Shown: positions 33,787 through 42,261, counted from the stretch's first letter. The stretch: DNA of 49,348 nucleotides from Methyloversatilis sp. (GCF_030696805.1 NZ_JAUYRO010000083.1:1-49348); one strand, 5' to 3'. Numbers and translations: made by a program. Notes: generated by a model not told the origin, from the letters alone.

Positions 33787-33808
33787 GGGGTTTGACCTCA
33801 AAAACCCC
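33787..33808 (+). terminator. Small hairpin before the bchG promoter
   Basis: GGGGTTT (33787-33793) pairs with AAACCCC (33802-33808) across 8 nt. On the plus strand it is not followed by a T tract. It could insulate the bchG promoter from upstream reading. Confidence 0.35.
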
Positions 33809-33810
33809 TG

Positions 33811-33875
33811 AGTCAATCTGGGCTGACACTGCAGTGTAAGTTTGACTTGACGCATTCAAGCGTCCAGCCTACTGT
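33811..33875 (+). promoter_or_regulatory. bchG promoter with tandem PpsR-like sites
   Basis: TTGACG (33847-33852), a 17-bp spacer and TACTGT (33870-33875) form a promoter whose start site is predicted 7 nt after the -10, at the A of the bchG ATG (33882). TGTAAGTTTGACTTGACG (33835-33852) is TGT-N12-ACG, overlapping the -35; AGTCAATCTGGGCTGACA (33811-33828) is a second one-mismatch site 24 bp upstream. A 12-bp palindrome ACACTGCAGTGT (33826-33837) joins them. Confidence 0.6.
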
Positions 33876-33881
33876 TACTGC

Positions 33882-34763
33882 ATGAGTCGCCCATCCCTTT
33901 CCGTAGTCGCCGAATTCCTCAAGCCCATCACCTGGTTTCCGCCGATGTGGGCTTTCGGTTGTGGTGTCGTTGCATCCGGGTTGCCCGCTTCCGAACGCTG
34001 GCAGGTCGTCGTGGTCGGCATTCTGCTCGCCGGGCCGCTGGTCTGCGCCACCAGTCAGGCGGTCAACGACTGGTTCGACCGCCACGTCGATGCGATCAAC
34101 GAACCCAATCGCCCCATACCGTCCGGTCGCATGCCCGGCTATTGGGGTCTATACATCGCCATCGGCTGGACCGTACTGTCGCTGATGGTCGCCGCAACAC
34201 TGGGCGTATGGGGTTTCGGTGCTGCGGTGATCGGCCTGCTGCTGGCCTGGGCCTACAGCGCACCGCCATTCCGTCTGAAACAGAACGGCTGGTGGGGCAA
34301 TACCGCGTGCGCCATTTGTTACGAAGGACTGGCCTGGGTCACCGGTGCAGCCGTGATGGCTGGCGGCGCCATGCCGGACATGCGCAGCCTGCTGCTCGCC
34401 GGTCTGTACAGCGCGGGTGCGCACGGCATCATGACGCTGAATGATTTCAAGTCGGTCGAGGGTGATACCCGCATGGGCATCGGCTCGCTGCCGGTCAAGC
34501 TTGGTGTGGTGAATGCCGGACGCGTTGCGTGTCTGGTCATGGTGGTGCCACAGCTGTTCGTCGTCGCCCTGCTTTCACATTGGGGCGCCATGGGCCATGC
34601 GATGGTGGTCGGCCTGCTGCTAGCGCTGCAAGTGATGTTGATGGTGCGCCTGCTCGACAGTCCGCGCGAACTCGCCCCCTGGTACAACGGAACCGGCATC
34701 ACGCTTTACGTCGCCGGCATGCTTGTCAGCGCGTTTGCGCTGCGTGCGGTGGCGGAGATCTGA
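33882..34763 (+). CDS. bchG: Bacteriochlorophyll synthase (geranylgeranyl transferase)
   Basis: BchG esterifies bacteriochlorophyllide a with geranylgeranyl (later phytyl) diphosphate. It is a UbiA-superfamily prenyltransferase with about nine membrane helices. The 293-residue protein has the N-terminal FLKPITWFPPMWAFGCG, the first Asp-rich motif NDWFDRHVDAINEPNRPIPSG near residue 65 and the second region LNDFKSVEGDTRMGIGSLPV near 185. The ATG at 33882 has no Shine-Dalgarno and sits at the predicted transcription start, so the mRNA may be leaderless. It is followed by bch2 after 1 bp. Confidence 0.96.
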   Translation: MSRPSLSVVAEFLKPITWFPPMWAFGCGVVASGLPASERWQVVVVGILLAGPLVCATSQAVNDWFDRHVDAINEPNRPIPSGRMPGYWGLYIAIGWTVLSLMVAATLGVWGFGAAVIGLLLAWAYSAPPFRLKQNGWWGNTACAICYEGLAWVTGAAVMAGGAMPDMRSLLLAGLYSAGAHGIMTLNDFKSVEGDTRMGIGSLPVKLGVVNAGRVACLVMVVPQLFVVALLSHWGAMGHAMVVGLLLALQVMLMVRLLDSPRELAPWYNGTGITLYVAGMLVSAFALRAVAEI

Positions 34764-34764
34764 C

Positions 34765-36135
34765 ATGACCCAACTCGGCTGGCTCGGCATCTTTCGTCTC
34801 GGTCTGGTCCAGACGGCGCTCGGCGCCATCGTGGTGCTGACCACGTCGACGTTGAACCGCGTCATGGTGGTCGAGCTGGCCTTGCCGGCGATGCTGCCCG
34901 GTGTGCTGGTCGCGTTGCACTACATGGTGCAGATGCTGCGTCCGCGCATGGGGCATGGGTCCGACGTCGGCGGTCGGCGCACACCGTGGATCATCGGTGG
35001 CATGGCGGTGCTCGCTTCCGGGGGCACACTGGCCGCCGTAGCGACCGCCTGGATGGCGACCGATCAGGTCGCCGGCATCGCGCTGGCAGTGTTTGCCTTC
35101 CTGCTGATCGGTGCCGGCGTCGGCTGCGCCGGCACCTCGCTGCTGGTGCTGCTCGCCAAGCGGGTCGACCCGACCCGTCGAGCCGCCGCGGCAACCGTGG
35201 TGTGGATGATGATGATCCTCGGCTTTGCCTTGACAGCCGGCGTCACCGGAAAACTGCTGGATCCCTTCACCACGCAGCGACTGGTTCAGGTCGTAGCAGC
35301 CACTTCGCTGATCGCCTTCGTCGTTGCGCTGCTTGCAGTGCGCGGTGTCGAAGGCCGTCCGACGGCGCCTCGCGCTGCCACCGATGTTGTGTCACCCAAC
35401 CAGACCGGTGCACCGTCCCGAACCCCATTTCGCGCTGCGCTCGCCCAGGTCTGGGGCGAGTCGCAAGCGCGTCTTTTTACAATATTCGTATTCGTATCGA
35501 TGCTCGCCTACAGCGCGCAGGATCTGATACTCGAGCCGTTCGCCGGCACGGTCTTCGGCTACACGCCCGGTGAATCCACCCAGCTCGCCGGATTGCAGCA
35601 TGGCGGCGTGTTCGCCGGCATGCTGCTGGTCGCCCTGATGGGCAGCGTATTCGGCGGTCGGCAGATCGGATCGTTGAAGGTATGGACGGTCGGAGGCTGC
35701 ATTGCCTCCGCGCTTGCCCTGTTCGGTCTGGCGGCCGGCGGTTTCATGAGTGGCGACTGGCCGCTGCGCGAAACGGTATTCGTTCTCGGTGTGGCCAATG
35801 GCGCCTTTGCCGTCGCGGCCATCGCATCAATGATGAGTCTGGCCGGTGCCGGCGGTGCCGGACGCGAAGGCGTGCGGATGGGTTTGTGGGGGGCTGCGCA
35901 GGCGATCGCATTCGGCCTCGGCGGTTTTGCCGGCACGGTGGCGATCGACGTCACGCGCGCGTTCATTGAATCTCCGGGTTTTGCCTACGCGCTGGTATTT
36001 GCCTGCGAAGGCGTGCTGTTCGTCGTGTCTGCCGTCATGGCGCTGCGCATCGCCGGTGCGCCGGTCAGGCGTGCGGCGCGTGATCCGCTGTTGGCAGATC
36101 CGCCATTCATGTCCGGTATCGAAGGGAAGGCTTAG
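34765..36135 (+). CDS. PucC-family transporter-like protein (bch2/ORF428 type)
   Basis: A 456-residue, 12-helix protein of the PucC/BCD family, between bchG and bchP as in Rhodobacter (ORF428, also called bch2). Family segments are FRLGLVQTALGAIVVLTTST, LNRVMVVELALPAMLPG and QMLRPRMGHGSDVGGRRTPW near residues 8-80. A Thr/Pro-rich loop near residues 205-225 lies between the two halves. Proposed roles are moving bacteriochlorophyll or helping light-harvesting assembly; none is shown. ATG at 34765 is 1 bp after bchG. Its paralogue lhaA is at 20297. Confidence 0.88.
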   Translation: MTQLGWLGIFRLGLVQTALGAIVVLTTSTLNRVMVVELALPAMLPGVLVALHYMVQMLRPRMGHGSDVGGRRTPWIIGGMAVLASGGTLAAVATAWMATDQVAGIALAVFAFLLIGAGVGCAGTSLLVLLAKRVDPTRRAAAATVVWMMMILGFALTAGVTGKLLDPFTTQRLVQVVAATSLIAFVVALLAVRGVEGRPTAPRAATDVVSPNQTGAPSRTPFRAALAQVWGESQARLFTIFVFVSMLAYSAQDLILEPFAGTVFGYTPGESTQLAGLQHGGVFAGMLLVALMGSVFGGRQIGSLKVWTVGGCIASALALFGLAAGGFMSGDWPLRETVFVLGVANGAFAVAAIASMMSLAGAGGAGREGVRMGLWGAAQAIAFGLGGFAGTVAIDVTRAFIESPGFAYALVFACEGVLFVVSAVMALRIAGAPVRRAARDPLLADPPFMSGIEGKA

Positions 36136-36137
36136 TC

Positions 36138-37322
36138 ATGGCAAGCATGGAAAGTTTCGATGTGGTGGTGGTGGGCGGCGGACCCGCAGGGTCGACCGCA
36201 GCAACGGATCTGGCCCGTCTGGGTCACACGGTGCTGCTGCTCGATCGCGCCGGGCGCATCAAACCCTGTGGCGGGGCGATTCCGCCGCGTCTGATCGAGG
36301 AATTCGCGATTCCCGACGAGCAACTGGTCGCTAAAGCGCGTTCGGCGCGGATGATTTCACCGTCCGGCCGCAAAGCCGACATGCCGATCGAGGGAGGCTT
36401 CGTCGGCATGGTCGATCGAGAGCAGTTCGACGAATACCTGCGCTGCCGCGCCAGTCTGGCGGGTGCGCATCGCCGCACGGGCACCTTCGACCGGGTCGAA
36501 CGCGATGACGACGGCCGGGCCATCGTTCATTTCCGCAGCCATGAAGCGGAAGGCGGAACGGTGGGTGTGCGCGCCCGAGCCATCATCGGCGCAGACGGCG
36601 CCTTGTCGGCGGTCGGTCGCCAGTGCGTGCCCGGTGCCGACGAGGTTCAATGCGTATATGCGTATCACGAAATCGTCCGTTCGCCGAAGCAGGACTTCGA
36701 CGGCAGCCGTTGCGACGTGTATTACCAGGGCGTCCTGTCACCCGATTTCTACGGCTGGGTTTTCCCGCACGGCGACACAACCAGCATAGGCACCGGCACG
36801 GCGACCAAGGGTTTTTCGATCCGTCAGGGCACCACCGCGCTGCGCGAGGCGGCCGGCCTTACCGGTGCCGAAACCATCCGCCGCGAAGGCGCGCCGATTC
36901 CGATGAAGCCGCTGCGCAAGTGGGACAACGGCCGCGATGTCGTGCTCGCCGGCGATGCGGCGGGCGTCGTGGCGCCGGCCTCCGGCGAGGGGCTGTATTA
37001 CGCGATGACCGGTGGCCGGCTGGCCGCCGATGCCGTCGGCAGCTTTCTCGAAACGGGTGATGCGCGCGCGCTGGCAACGGCCCGCAAGCGCTTCATGAAG
37101 GCGCACGGCCGGGTGTTCATGATTCTCGGCATCATGCAGCGCTTCTGGTACGCCAGCGACAAGCGGCGCGAACGCTTCGTCAGCATCTGCCGTGATCCGG
37201 ATGTGCAGCACCTGACGTGGCAGGCCTACATGCACAAGAAGCTGGTCAAGGCGAAGCCGATGGCGCATGCGCGCATCTTCTTCAAGGATCTGGCTCACTT
37301 GTGCGGCATCGTATCGCCGTGA
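36138..37322 (+). CDS. bchP: Geranylgeranyl reductase
   Basis: BchP reduces the geranylgeranyl tail of bacteriochlorophyll to phytyl in three NADPH-dependent steps. The 394-residue flavoprotein has an FAD-binding N-terminus VVVVGGGPAGSTAATDLARLG (about 9-30), IKPCGGAIPPRLIEEF near 42, and the second FAD motif VVLAGDAAGVVAPASGEGLYYAMTGG (cited as a landmark near 270). ATG at 36138 is 2 bp after bch2, with GGGAAGG upstream. The stop overlaps the GTG of tspO (GTGA), implying coupled translation. Confidence 0.95.
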   Translation: MASMESFDVVVVGGGPAGSTAATDLARLGHTVLLLDRAGRIKPCGGAIPPRLIEEFAIPDEQLVAKARSARMISPSGRKADMPIEGGFVGMVDREQFDEYLRCRASLAGAHRRTGTFDRVERDDDGRAIVHFRSHEAEGGTVGVRARAIIGADGALSAVGRQCVPGADEVQCVYAYHEIVRSPKQDFDGSRCDVYYQGVLSPDFYGWVFPHGDTTSIGTGTATKGFSIRQGTTALREAAGLTGAETIRREGAPIPMKPLRKWDNGRDVVLAGDAAGVVAPASGEGLYYAMTGGRLAADAVGSFLETGDARALATARKRFMKAHGRVFMILGIMQRFWYASDKRRERFVSICRDPDVQHLTWQAYMHKKLVKAKPMAHARIFFKDLAHLCGIVSP

Positions 37323-37816
37323 ACACGATCGCCGCCCCGCGTTGGCAGCCGGTTGTTGCGGCCGCTGTGGCGGCGATGCTGGTGGCCGGTCTGGGTGCTG
37401 CTGCGACCGATCTGAGCCCTTGGTACGAAGCGTTGCACAAGCCGGCCTGGCAGCCGCCAGCCTGGTTGTTCGGCCCGGCCTGGACGCTGATTTTCGGACT
37501 TGCCGCAATGGCCGGTGTGTTGGGATGGGTGCATGCGCCCGATGCCAGCGCGCGGCGCCGGATGATTTCCTTGTTTGCGCTCAATGGCGGGCTCAACGTG
37601 TTGTGGAGTGCGCTGTTCTTTCATTTCAAGCGGCCTGACTGGGCGCTCTATGAAGTCGGCCTGCTCTGGCTGTCGGTGGCCTGGCTGGCGCTTCATCTGC
37701 GCGCGTCATCACGTACGGCGGCCAGCCTTTTGTTGCCTTACCTCGCGTGGGTGGCATTCGCGGCATTGCTCAACCTCGCGGTGGTCGAGCTGAATGCGCC
37801 GTTCGAGGCAAATTGA
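37319..37816 (+). CDS. tspO: TspO/MBR family protein (CrtK-like)
   Basis: This 165-residue membrane protein belongs to the TspO/peripheral benzodiazepine receptor family. Five helices are predicted, with family signatures SPWYEALHKPAWQPPAWLFGPAW near residues 30-52 and NGGLNVLWSALFFHFKRPDWAL near 90-111. In Rhodobacter, TspO (CrtK) is an outer-membrane porphyrin-linked negative regulator of photosynthesis genes under oxygen. The GTG at 37319 overlaps the bchP stop. It is the last gene of the bchG operon. Regulatory function here is inferred. Confidence 0.92.
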   Translation: MNTIAAPRWQPVVAAAVAAMLVAGLGAAATDLSPWYEALHKPAWQPPAWLFGPAWTLIFGLAAMAGVLGWVHAPDASARRRMISLFALNGGLNVLWSALFFHFKRPDWALYEVGLLWLSVAWLALHLRASSRTAASLLLPYLAWVAFAALLNLAVVELNAPFEAN

Positions 37817-37923
37817 CCGGATCAATATCGATGTTTTCGATCGTTCATACACGCTGACATGTATTTTTTGATGAGTTACCGTAGCATGCGGGGATGTGGT
37901 GTGAAGAAGTAAGGAGCACCGTC

Positions 37924-37992
37924 TTGTCGGACATGACATCAGGCCGCTGGCGAGGCTGCGCAATGACGCGCGCCGCGTGCGGAGAATGCTGA
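37924..37992 (+). CDS. Possible 22-residue leader peptide
   Basis: A TTG at 37924 has AAGGAG 7 nt upstream and opens a 22-residue frame (SDMTSGRWRGCAMTRAACG-like, with three cysteines and several arginines) ending TGA at 37990-37992. An in-frame ATG lies at 37933. It is too short to assess by composition. It is reported because its Shine-Dalgarno lies inside one arm of a perfect inverted repeat whose other arm is just downstream of the stop. Confidence 0.25.
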   Translation: MSDMTSGRWRGCAMTRAACGEC

Positions 37993-38053
37993 TGCAGTGC
38001 GAGGGTGCTCCTGTGCAGACTTTTGCGCCCCGTCCATGTGACATGCCGTGCCC

Positions 38054-38073
38054 CCCGGTAGGCGCCGGGTTTT
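38054..38073 (+). terminator. Terminator-like hairpin in the ppsR-like leader
   Basis: CCCGG pairs with CCGGG across TAGGCG and is followed at once by TTTT (38070-38073). The stem is only 5 bp but all GC. It lies about 60 bp before the ATG of the PpsR-like gene, so termination there would be premature. Confidence 0.35.
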
Positions 38074-38131
38074 GCAATTCATGCAGGTTCGCACGCTGTG
38101 CTTTGCGACTGCGTTCATCCGGTTCCGTATC

Positions 38132-39322
38132 ATGAACAAGCTACCGAACGACCCGGGCGATCTGAGCGCGTTTTCGGAGGTCGCCCCCGAACTGGCCGAC
38201 ATGCTGGTGTCGGTCACCAGTGACATTGCACTCGTGCTCGACGACAAGGGCTTCATCCGCAGCGTCGCGCTGGGTGGTGCAGAACCTGTCAGCGCGACTG
38301 CCAGCGAGTGGCTGGGCCGCCAGCTGGTGGATACGGTGACGCGCGACACCCGTCGCAAGGTCGAGGAACTGTTGCGCGAAGCCAATGTGGCAGGCGTATC
38401 GCGCACACGTCACATCAATCATCCCTCCGCTGCCGGCGCCGACATTCCGGTTGCGTATACGGCGGTGCGGCTCGGTCAATCCGGCCCGCTTCTGGTCGCC
38501 GGACGTGACCTGCGCGCCGTGTCCGTCATGCAGCAACGTCTGGTCGACGCGCAGCAATCGATGGAACGCGACTACTGGCGCATGCGCCAGGCGGAAACCC
38601 GCTATCGCTTGCTGTTCCAGATTGCGACGGATGCAGTGCTCATCATCGACGCCGATACCTTGCACGTGATCGACGCCAACCGCGCCGCAGCACGCATGTT
38701 CGGCTGCTCGGTGCAGGACATGCCGGGACGTCAGGCCACGGATGGTGTCGCACCGGCTTCACTCGGAACGCTGGAAGAACTGCTGGGCACGGTGCGTGTT
38801 TCAGGCCGCCCGGGCGAGGCTCACATCACGTTGTCGGGGCTTGGCGGCGCCATCCACGTATGGGTATCGCCGCTGCGTGGCGAAGGACAGAGCCTCTTGC
38901 TGCTGCGCGCCACACCCGATGGCAGCTCGTCGCTCATTGCGCCTGACGACCCGTTGCTGCCCGAACTGATGCGCCTCACCCCTGACGCCATCGTGTTCAC
39001 CAACGAACAGGGCATGTTGCTGAGCATGAACGCCGCGTTTGCCGAACTGGTCAAGATTTCGGCTGAAAAGGGCGTCCAGAGCCGTTCCCTCGGTGATTGG
39101 CTGGAACGTGACGGCGGTGGATTCACGAATCTTCTCGCCAGTGTGTGCCGCTCAGGCGTAAAACGCATGGGCGCGCGTCTGTGGGACGAGAAGGGCATGG
39201 CCACGGATATTGAACTGTCGGCCGTATTGATCCATAACGGAGATTCGAACAGTATCGGTTTCATCATTCGCGCGGTGCAGCCGCGTGGTCCGGGTGCGCC
39301 GCACCCGGGCAGCGTGCACTGA
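38132..39322 (+). CDS. PpsR paralogue lacking the DNA-binding domain
   Basis: This 396-residue protein is clearly homologous to the PpsR at 32129. It has an N-terminal PAS domain (about 20-128), a coiled Q-linker (133-163) with 25 of 31 residues identical to PpsR, and two further PAS domains (about 163-270 and 285-385). It stops right after the last PAS domain (SIGFIIRAVQPRGPG...), where PpsR continues into the helix-turn-helix. No HTH is found in other frames downstream. ATG at 38132 lacks a clear Shine-Dalgarno; a GTG at 38048 and ATG at 38081 are in frame. It is co-directional with bphP (31 bp gap). It may mix with PpsR and act as an anti-repressor. Confidence 0.85.
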   Translation: MNKLPNDPGDLSAFSEVAPELADMLVSVTSDIALVLDDKGFIRSVALGGAEPVSATASEWLGRQLVDTVTRDTRRKVEELLREANVAGVSRTRHINHPSAAGADIPVAYTAVRLGQSGPLLVAGRDLRAVSVMQQRLVDAQQSMERDYWRMRQAETRYRLLFQIATDAVLIIDADTLHVIDANRAAARMFGCSVQDMPGRQATDGVAPASLGTLEELLGTVRVSGRPGEAHITLSGLGGAIHVWVSPLRGEGQSLLLLRATPDGSSSLIAPDDPLLPELMRLTPDAIVFTNEQGMLLSMNAAFAELVKISAEKGVQSRSLGDWLERDGGGFTNLLASVCRSGVKRMGARLWDEKGMATDIELSAVLIHNGDSNSIGFIIRAVQPRGPGAPHPGSVH

Positions 39323-39353
39323 ACACCGCTCAGCCCGCGGTGGCGGGAGATCA

Positions 39354-41543
39354 GTGTTGAACGATCCGACATTCAGCCCTGCTTTCGGTCAGGCAGACCT
39401 GACCAATTGCGAACGTGAACTCATCCACCTGGCCGGATCGATCCAGCCGCACGGTGTGCTGCTGGTCGTCCGCCGCACGGATGGCGTCATCGTACAGGCG
39501 AGCGACAACGTCGCGCTCTGGCTGGGTGTGGCCCATGACCAGCTGCTGGGCTGTTCGCTCGATGTGCTGGGCGGCTCGCTTGCCCGGCGTGTTGCCGAAC
39601 TCGCGGACACGCTCGTTACGGATGAACTGACCGCCTTTCACTGCGACATCGGCGGAGCCGGGACGAATGCTTGGAGTGTGTTCGAAGGCATGGCCCATCT
39701 CGGCCAGTCCGACACGGTGATCGTCGAACTGGAATCCGCCGAGTCCGATACTGAATCGATCGACGAGGAAGCGCAGGCTTTGCTTGCGGCGTCAGTGCGG
39801 CGCTTCAGCGAGGCGCTCAGCATTGCTGCGCTGTCCGACGCCGTGGTTCAGTCAGTCCGCGACCTGACCGGCTACGACCGTGTGATGGTGTACCGCTTCG
39901 ACGACGAGGGCCACGGCGAGATCGTCGCCGAGGCGCGCGAGGCAAAACTTGAATCCCTGCTCGGACATCGCTACCCGGCGACCGATATTCCGCAGCGCGC
40001 GCGCGAGCTGTATGTCCGCAACCGGGTGCGGGTACTCGTCGATGCGGGCTACAACCCTGCGGCCGTACTGCCGCGCTGCGCGCCGGACACTGGCGAAGAG
40101 CTCGACATGTCGAGCTGCCATCTGCGCAGCATGTCGCCGCTGCACATCCAGTATCTGCGGAACATGGGCGTGACCGCCACCCTCGTGGTTTCGCTCGTGC
40201 GCGAGGGCAAGCTGTGGGGGCTGATCGCCTGTCATCACTACTCGCCACGGCACATCCGCTATGCACAGCGTGCGGCGGTCGATCTGCTGGCCGAGGTGGT
40301 GTCCACCCGGATCGCCGCGATCGAAAATTACGTGCGCACTCAGGTCGATGTGCTGGTGCGCAGCCTTGAACTGCGCTTGATCGAAGCCACTTCGACCGAA
40401 GGCGACTGGCGCCTCGCGCTGGTTCGCAACCCGCGCACCTTGCTGCAGCCGCTCGATGCAAGCGGCGCCGCACTGTTCCATGAAGGTGAATTGCTGACTG
40501 TGGGTGACGTGCCGTCGACCGCCGAGTTGCGTGCACTGTCGCGCTGGGTTGCCGGCGAAATGCGGCAGTCGCTGTTCAGCTGTGCGTCGATCGCTCGCGT
40601 GTATCCGCCGCTGGCATCCCTGACACCGGTGGTATGCGGGGTGCTCGCGATCGAACTGTCGTCGTCCGGGCAGGATTTCCTGATGTGGTTCCGGCGCGAA
40701 CAGTCGGCCACGATCGTCTGGGCGGGAGATCCTGCCAAACCCTTCGTCGACAACGATCCGCTCACGCTTTCGCCACGGCGTTCCTTTGCCGCCTGGTCGG
40801 AGATCGTGCGTGGCACGGGTGCGTCCTGGAGCCGCGCTGATCTGGCGCTGGCGCGCGCCATCGGTACCACGCTGCGCGACGTCATCCTGCAGACGCAGGC
40901 CGTGAGCCTGTTGATCGCGCAGCACCAGCTCGATCAATTCCGCGGAGCCGTCGAAACGTCGGATGAGCCGGTGCTGGTCGCAAACGCTCAGGGGCGCGTG
41001 CTGTTCCAGAGCGTGGCTTTCGCGGCACTGTTCAATACCTCGCCGCCTCGTGTACGCACACTCGACGAAATGTGCGCCCTGTTTGTCGTACCGGCCCAGG
41101 TGCGCGAAGTCGTCGGCAACCTCATCCGCGAGCGCGACGCCTGGCGTGGCGAATGGCAACTGCGCGCCGGCGCCGGCCAGACCGTGGCGCTGGGGGTCAG
41201 GGCAGACGCGATTCCCGGCGCCGGTGGATCGGTCCTGGGCTACATCATCATCTTCACCGACCTGACCGACACCAAGCGCACGGAAGCCGCACGGCGGCAT
41301 CTCGAACAGTCACTCAGCGAAGCCGGCCGTGCCGGCATCGGGCGCGATCCGTCCATGCCGCTGCGGCGCGAGCCGGACGAGGTGGTGGGCGCCATTCTTG
41401 CCAATGCCAGTGTGGCTGCCATGGAGCTGACCGACACGGCTGCTTCGATGCCGGTGGCGACGCTCATCGAGGAACTGGAAGCGTCCGCTACCCGCGCCGC
41501 CGCGCTGTACGGCAAGTTGCGCGCCTTCACTCGGGAGCACTGA
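39354..41543 (+). CDS. bphP: Bacteriophytochrome without histidine kinase
   Basis: A 729-residue biliverdin-binding red/far-red photoreceptor. Seen in order: the chromophore cysteine C19 in LTNCERELIHLAGSIQPHG; PAS; GAF with PATDIPQRARELY (208-213, Asp211) and CHHYSPRHI (His294/295 region); PHY with VWAGDP and PRRSF (474-478), the tongue contacts; then a PAS domain (about 525-640) and a helical tail (about 640-729). There is no H-box, and no N/G boxes of a kinase ATPase. This matches the type that controls PpsR in R. palustris and Bradyrhizobium by direct contact. Start GTG 39354 or TTG 39357, after GGGAG. Confidence 0.92.
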   Translation: MLNDPTFSPAFGQADLTNCERELIHLAGSIQPHGVLLVVRRTDGVIVQASDNVALWLGVAHDQLLGCSLDVLGGSLARRVAELADTLVTDELTAFHCDIGGAGTNAWSVFEGMAHLGQSDTVIVELESAESDTESIDEEAQALLAASVRRFSEALSIAALSDAVVQSVRDLTGYDRVMVYRFDDEGHGEIVAEAREAKLESLLGHRYPATDIPQRARELYVRNRVRVLVDAGYNPAAVLPRCAPDTGEELDMSSCHLRSMSPLHIQYLRNMGVTATLVVSLVREGKLWGLIACHHYSPRHIRYAQRAAVDLLAEVVSTRIAAIENYVRTQVDVLVRSLELRLIEATSTEGDWRLALVRNPRTLLQPLDASGAALFHEGELLTVGDVPSTAELRALSRWVAGEMRQSLFSCASIARVYPPLASLTPVVCGVLAIELSSSGQDFLMWFRREQSATIVWAGDPAKPFVDNDPLTLSPRRSFAAWSEIVRGTGASWSRADLALARAIGTTLRDVILQTQAVSLLIAQHQLDQFRGAVETSDEPVLVANAQGRVLFQSVAFAALFNTSPPRVRTLDEMCALFVVPAQVREVVGNLIRERDAWRGEWQLRAGAGQTVALGVRADAIPGAGGSVLGYIIIFTDLTDTKRTEAARRHLEQSLSEAGRAGIGRDPSMPLRREPDEVVGAILANASVAAMELTDTAASMPVATLIEELEASATRAAALYGKLRAFTREH

Positions 41544-41566
41544 CCGCGTTTGGCGAACGGTGAAAG

Positions 41567-42217
41567 TCAGCCGGGCTGCGCCGCAGCCAGTTCATCGAAC
41601 ATCGCGATGTGCCGCCGAAATCCCGATTGCGCCTCCGCCACCAGCGCATCGATGCGCGCCGAGTCCTGCGGCAGTGCGTCGAGCCCGTCGCGGTAACGAC
41701 GGATCAGACTCCCCAACTCGCCGTGGAACGCGTAAAAGCGTGTGCCACGGTCATCCTGTAGATGCAGTGCACCGGACACCACACGCCCTAGCACCTGACC
41801 GCCGTGCAGGTCACCCAGATGACGCACATAGGAATGCGCGGCGAGCAGCGCCGGCTGGTCGGTCGACAGCGCCTTCAGATGGGCCGCGTATTCGACCGCC
41901 GCCAAGCTGGGCAGGATGTCGTCCGACCAACTGCTGCCATGCAACGCGCACAGGTCGTCGTGCAGCGCCGCGGTGCGCGGCAATTCAGGCAGGCACAGCG
42001 GCGCGATGTCCGGTCGTCGGGCGTGCCGTGCCAGCCCGCTTTCGAGTGCGTCGTACAGAAGGTGAAGGCTGCGCAGAAGGCTGCAGTAGGCGCGCGTCTC
42101 GATGCGACCCTGCAACAACCGGGCCATCAGGCCGCTGCGTTCGGCAATCCGATGCAGTTGTGCGGTATCCGTACGAAGTCGCGCTGCGAGACCGGCGGTG
42201 ACAAGAGCTCCATGCAT
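41567..42217 (-). CDS. bphO: Biliverdin-producing heme oxygenase
   Basis: A 216-residue heme oxygenase that opens heme to biliverdin, the chromophore of the adjacent phytochrome. Seen: the proximal histidine region TAQLHRIAERSGLMARLLQG (His22 or so), and the distal-helix motif SYVRHLGDLHGGQVLGRVV with the GxxxG-type glycines. It is convergent with bphP (23 bp between stops), so the pair forms a sensor/chromophore module. ATG at 42217 has no good Shine-Dalgarno; the open frame extends far upstream without homology. Oxygen dependence of the enzyme may tie BphP assembly to oxygen. Confidence 0.9.
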   Translation of the reverse strand: MHGALVTAGLAARLRTDTAQLHRIAERSGLMARLLQGRIETRAYCSLLRSLHLLYDALESGLARHARRPDIAPLCLPELPRTAALHDDLCALHGSSWSDDILPSLAAVEYAAHLKALSTDQPALLAAHSYVRHLGDLHGGQVLGRVVSGALHLQDDRGTRFYAFHGELGSLIRRYRDGLDALPQDSARIDALVAEAQSGFRRHIAMFDELAAAQPG

Positions 42218-42261
42218 CCGGAAATGATAACGTGCGCGGCCGGCACAGCAGCGGAGGAAAA

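Larger units (their letters stand above)
37817..38131 (+). other. 315-bp structured leader before the PpsR-like gene
   Basis: This gap holds a possible leader peptide (37924-37992), a perfect 9-bp long-range inverted repeat AGGAGCACC/GGTGCTCCT (37912-37920 and 38004-38012) that encloses the peptide and covers its Shine-Dalgarno, and a short terminator-like hairpin (38054-38073). No PpsR palindrome and no clear promoter are visible. The arrangement resembles a transcription-attenuation leader; this is inference. Confidence 0.4.

Noticed and set aside
42217-42260. Leaderless start for bphO
   Set aside because: A TATCAT lies 6 nt before the ATG, but no -35-like hexamer sits at the right distance.
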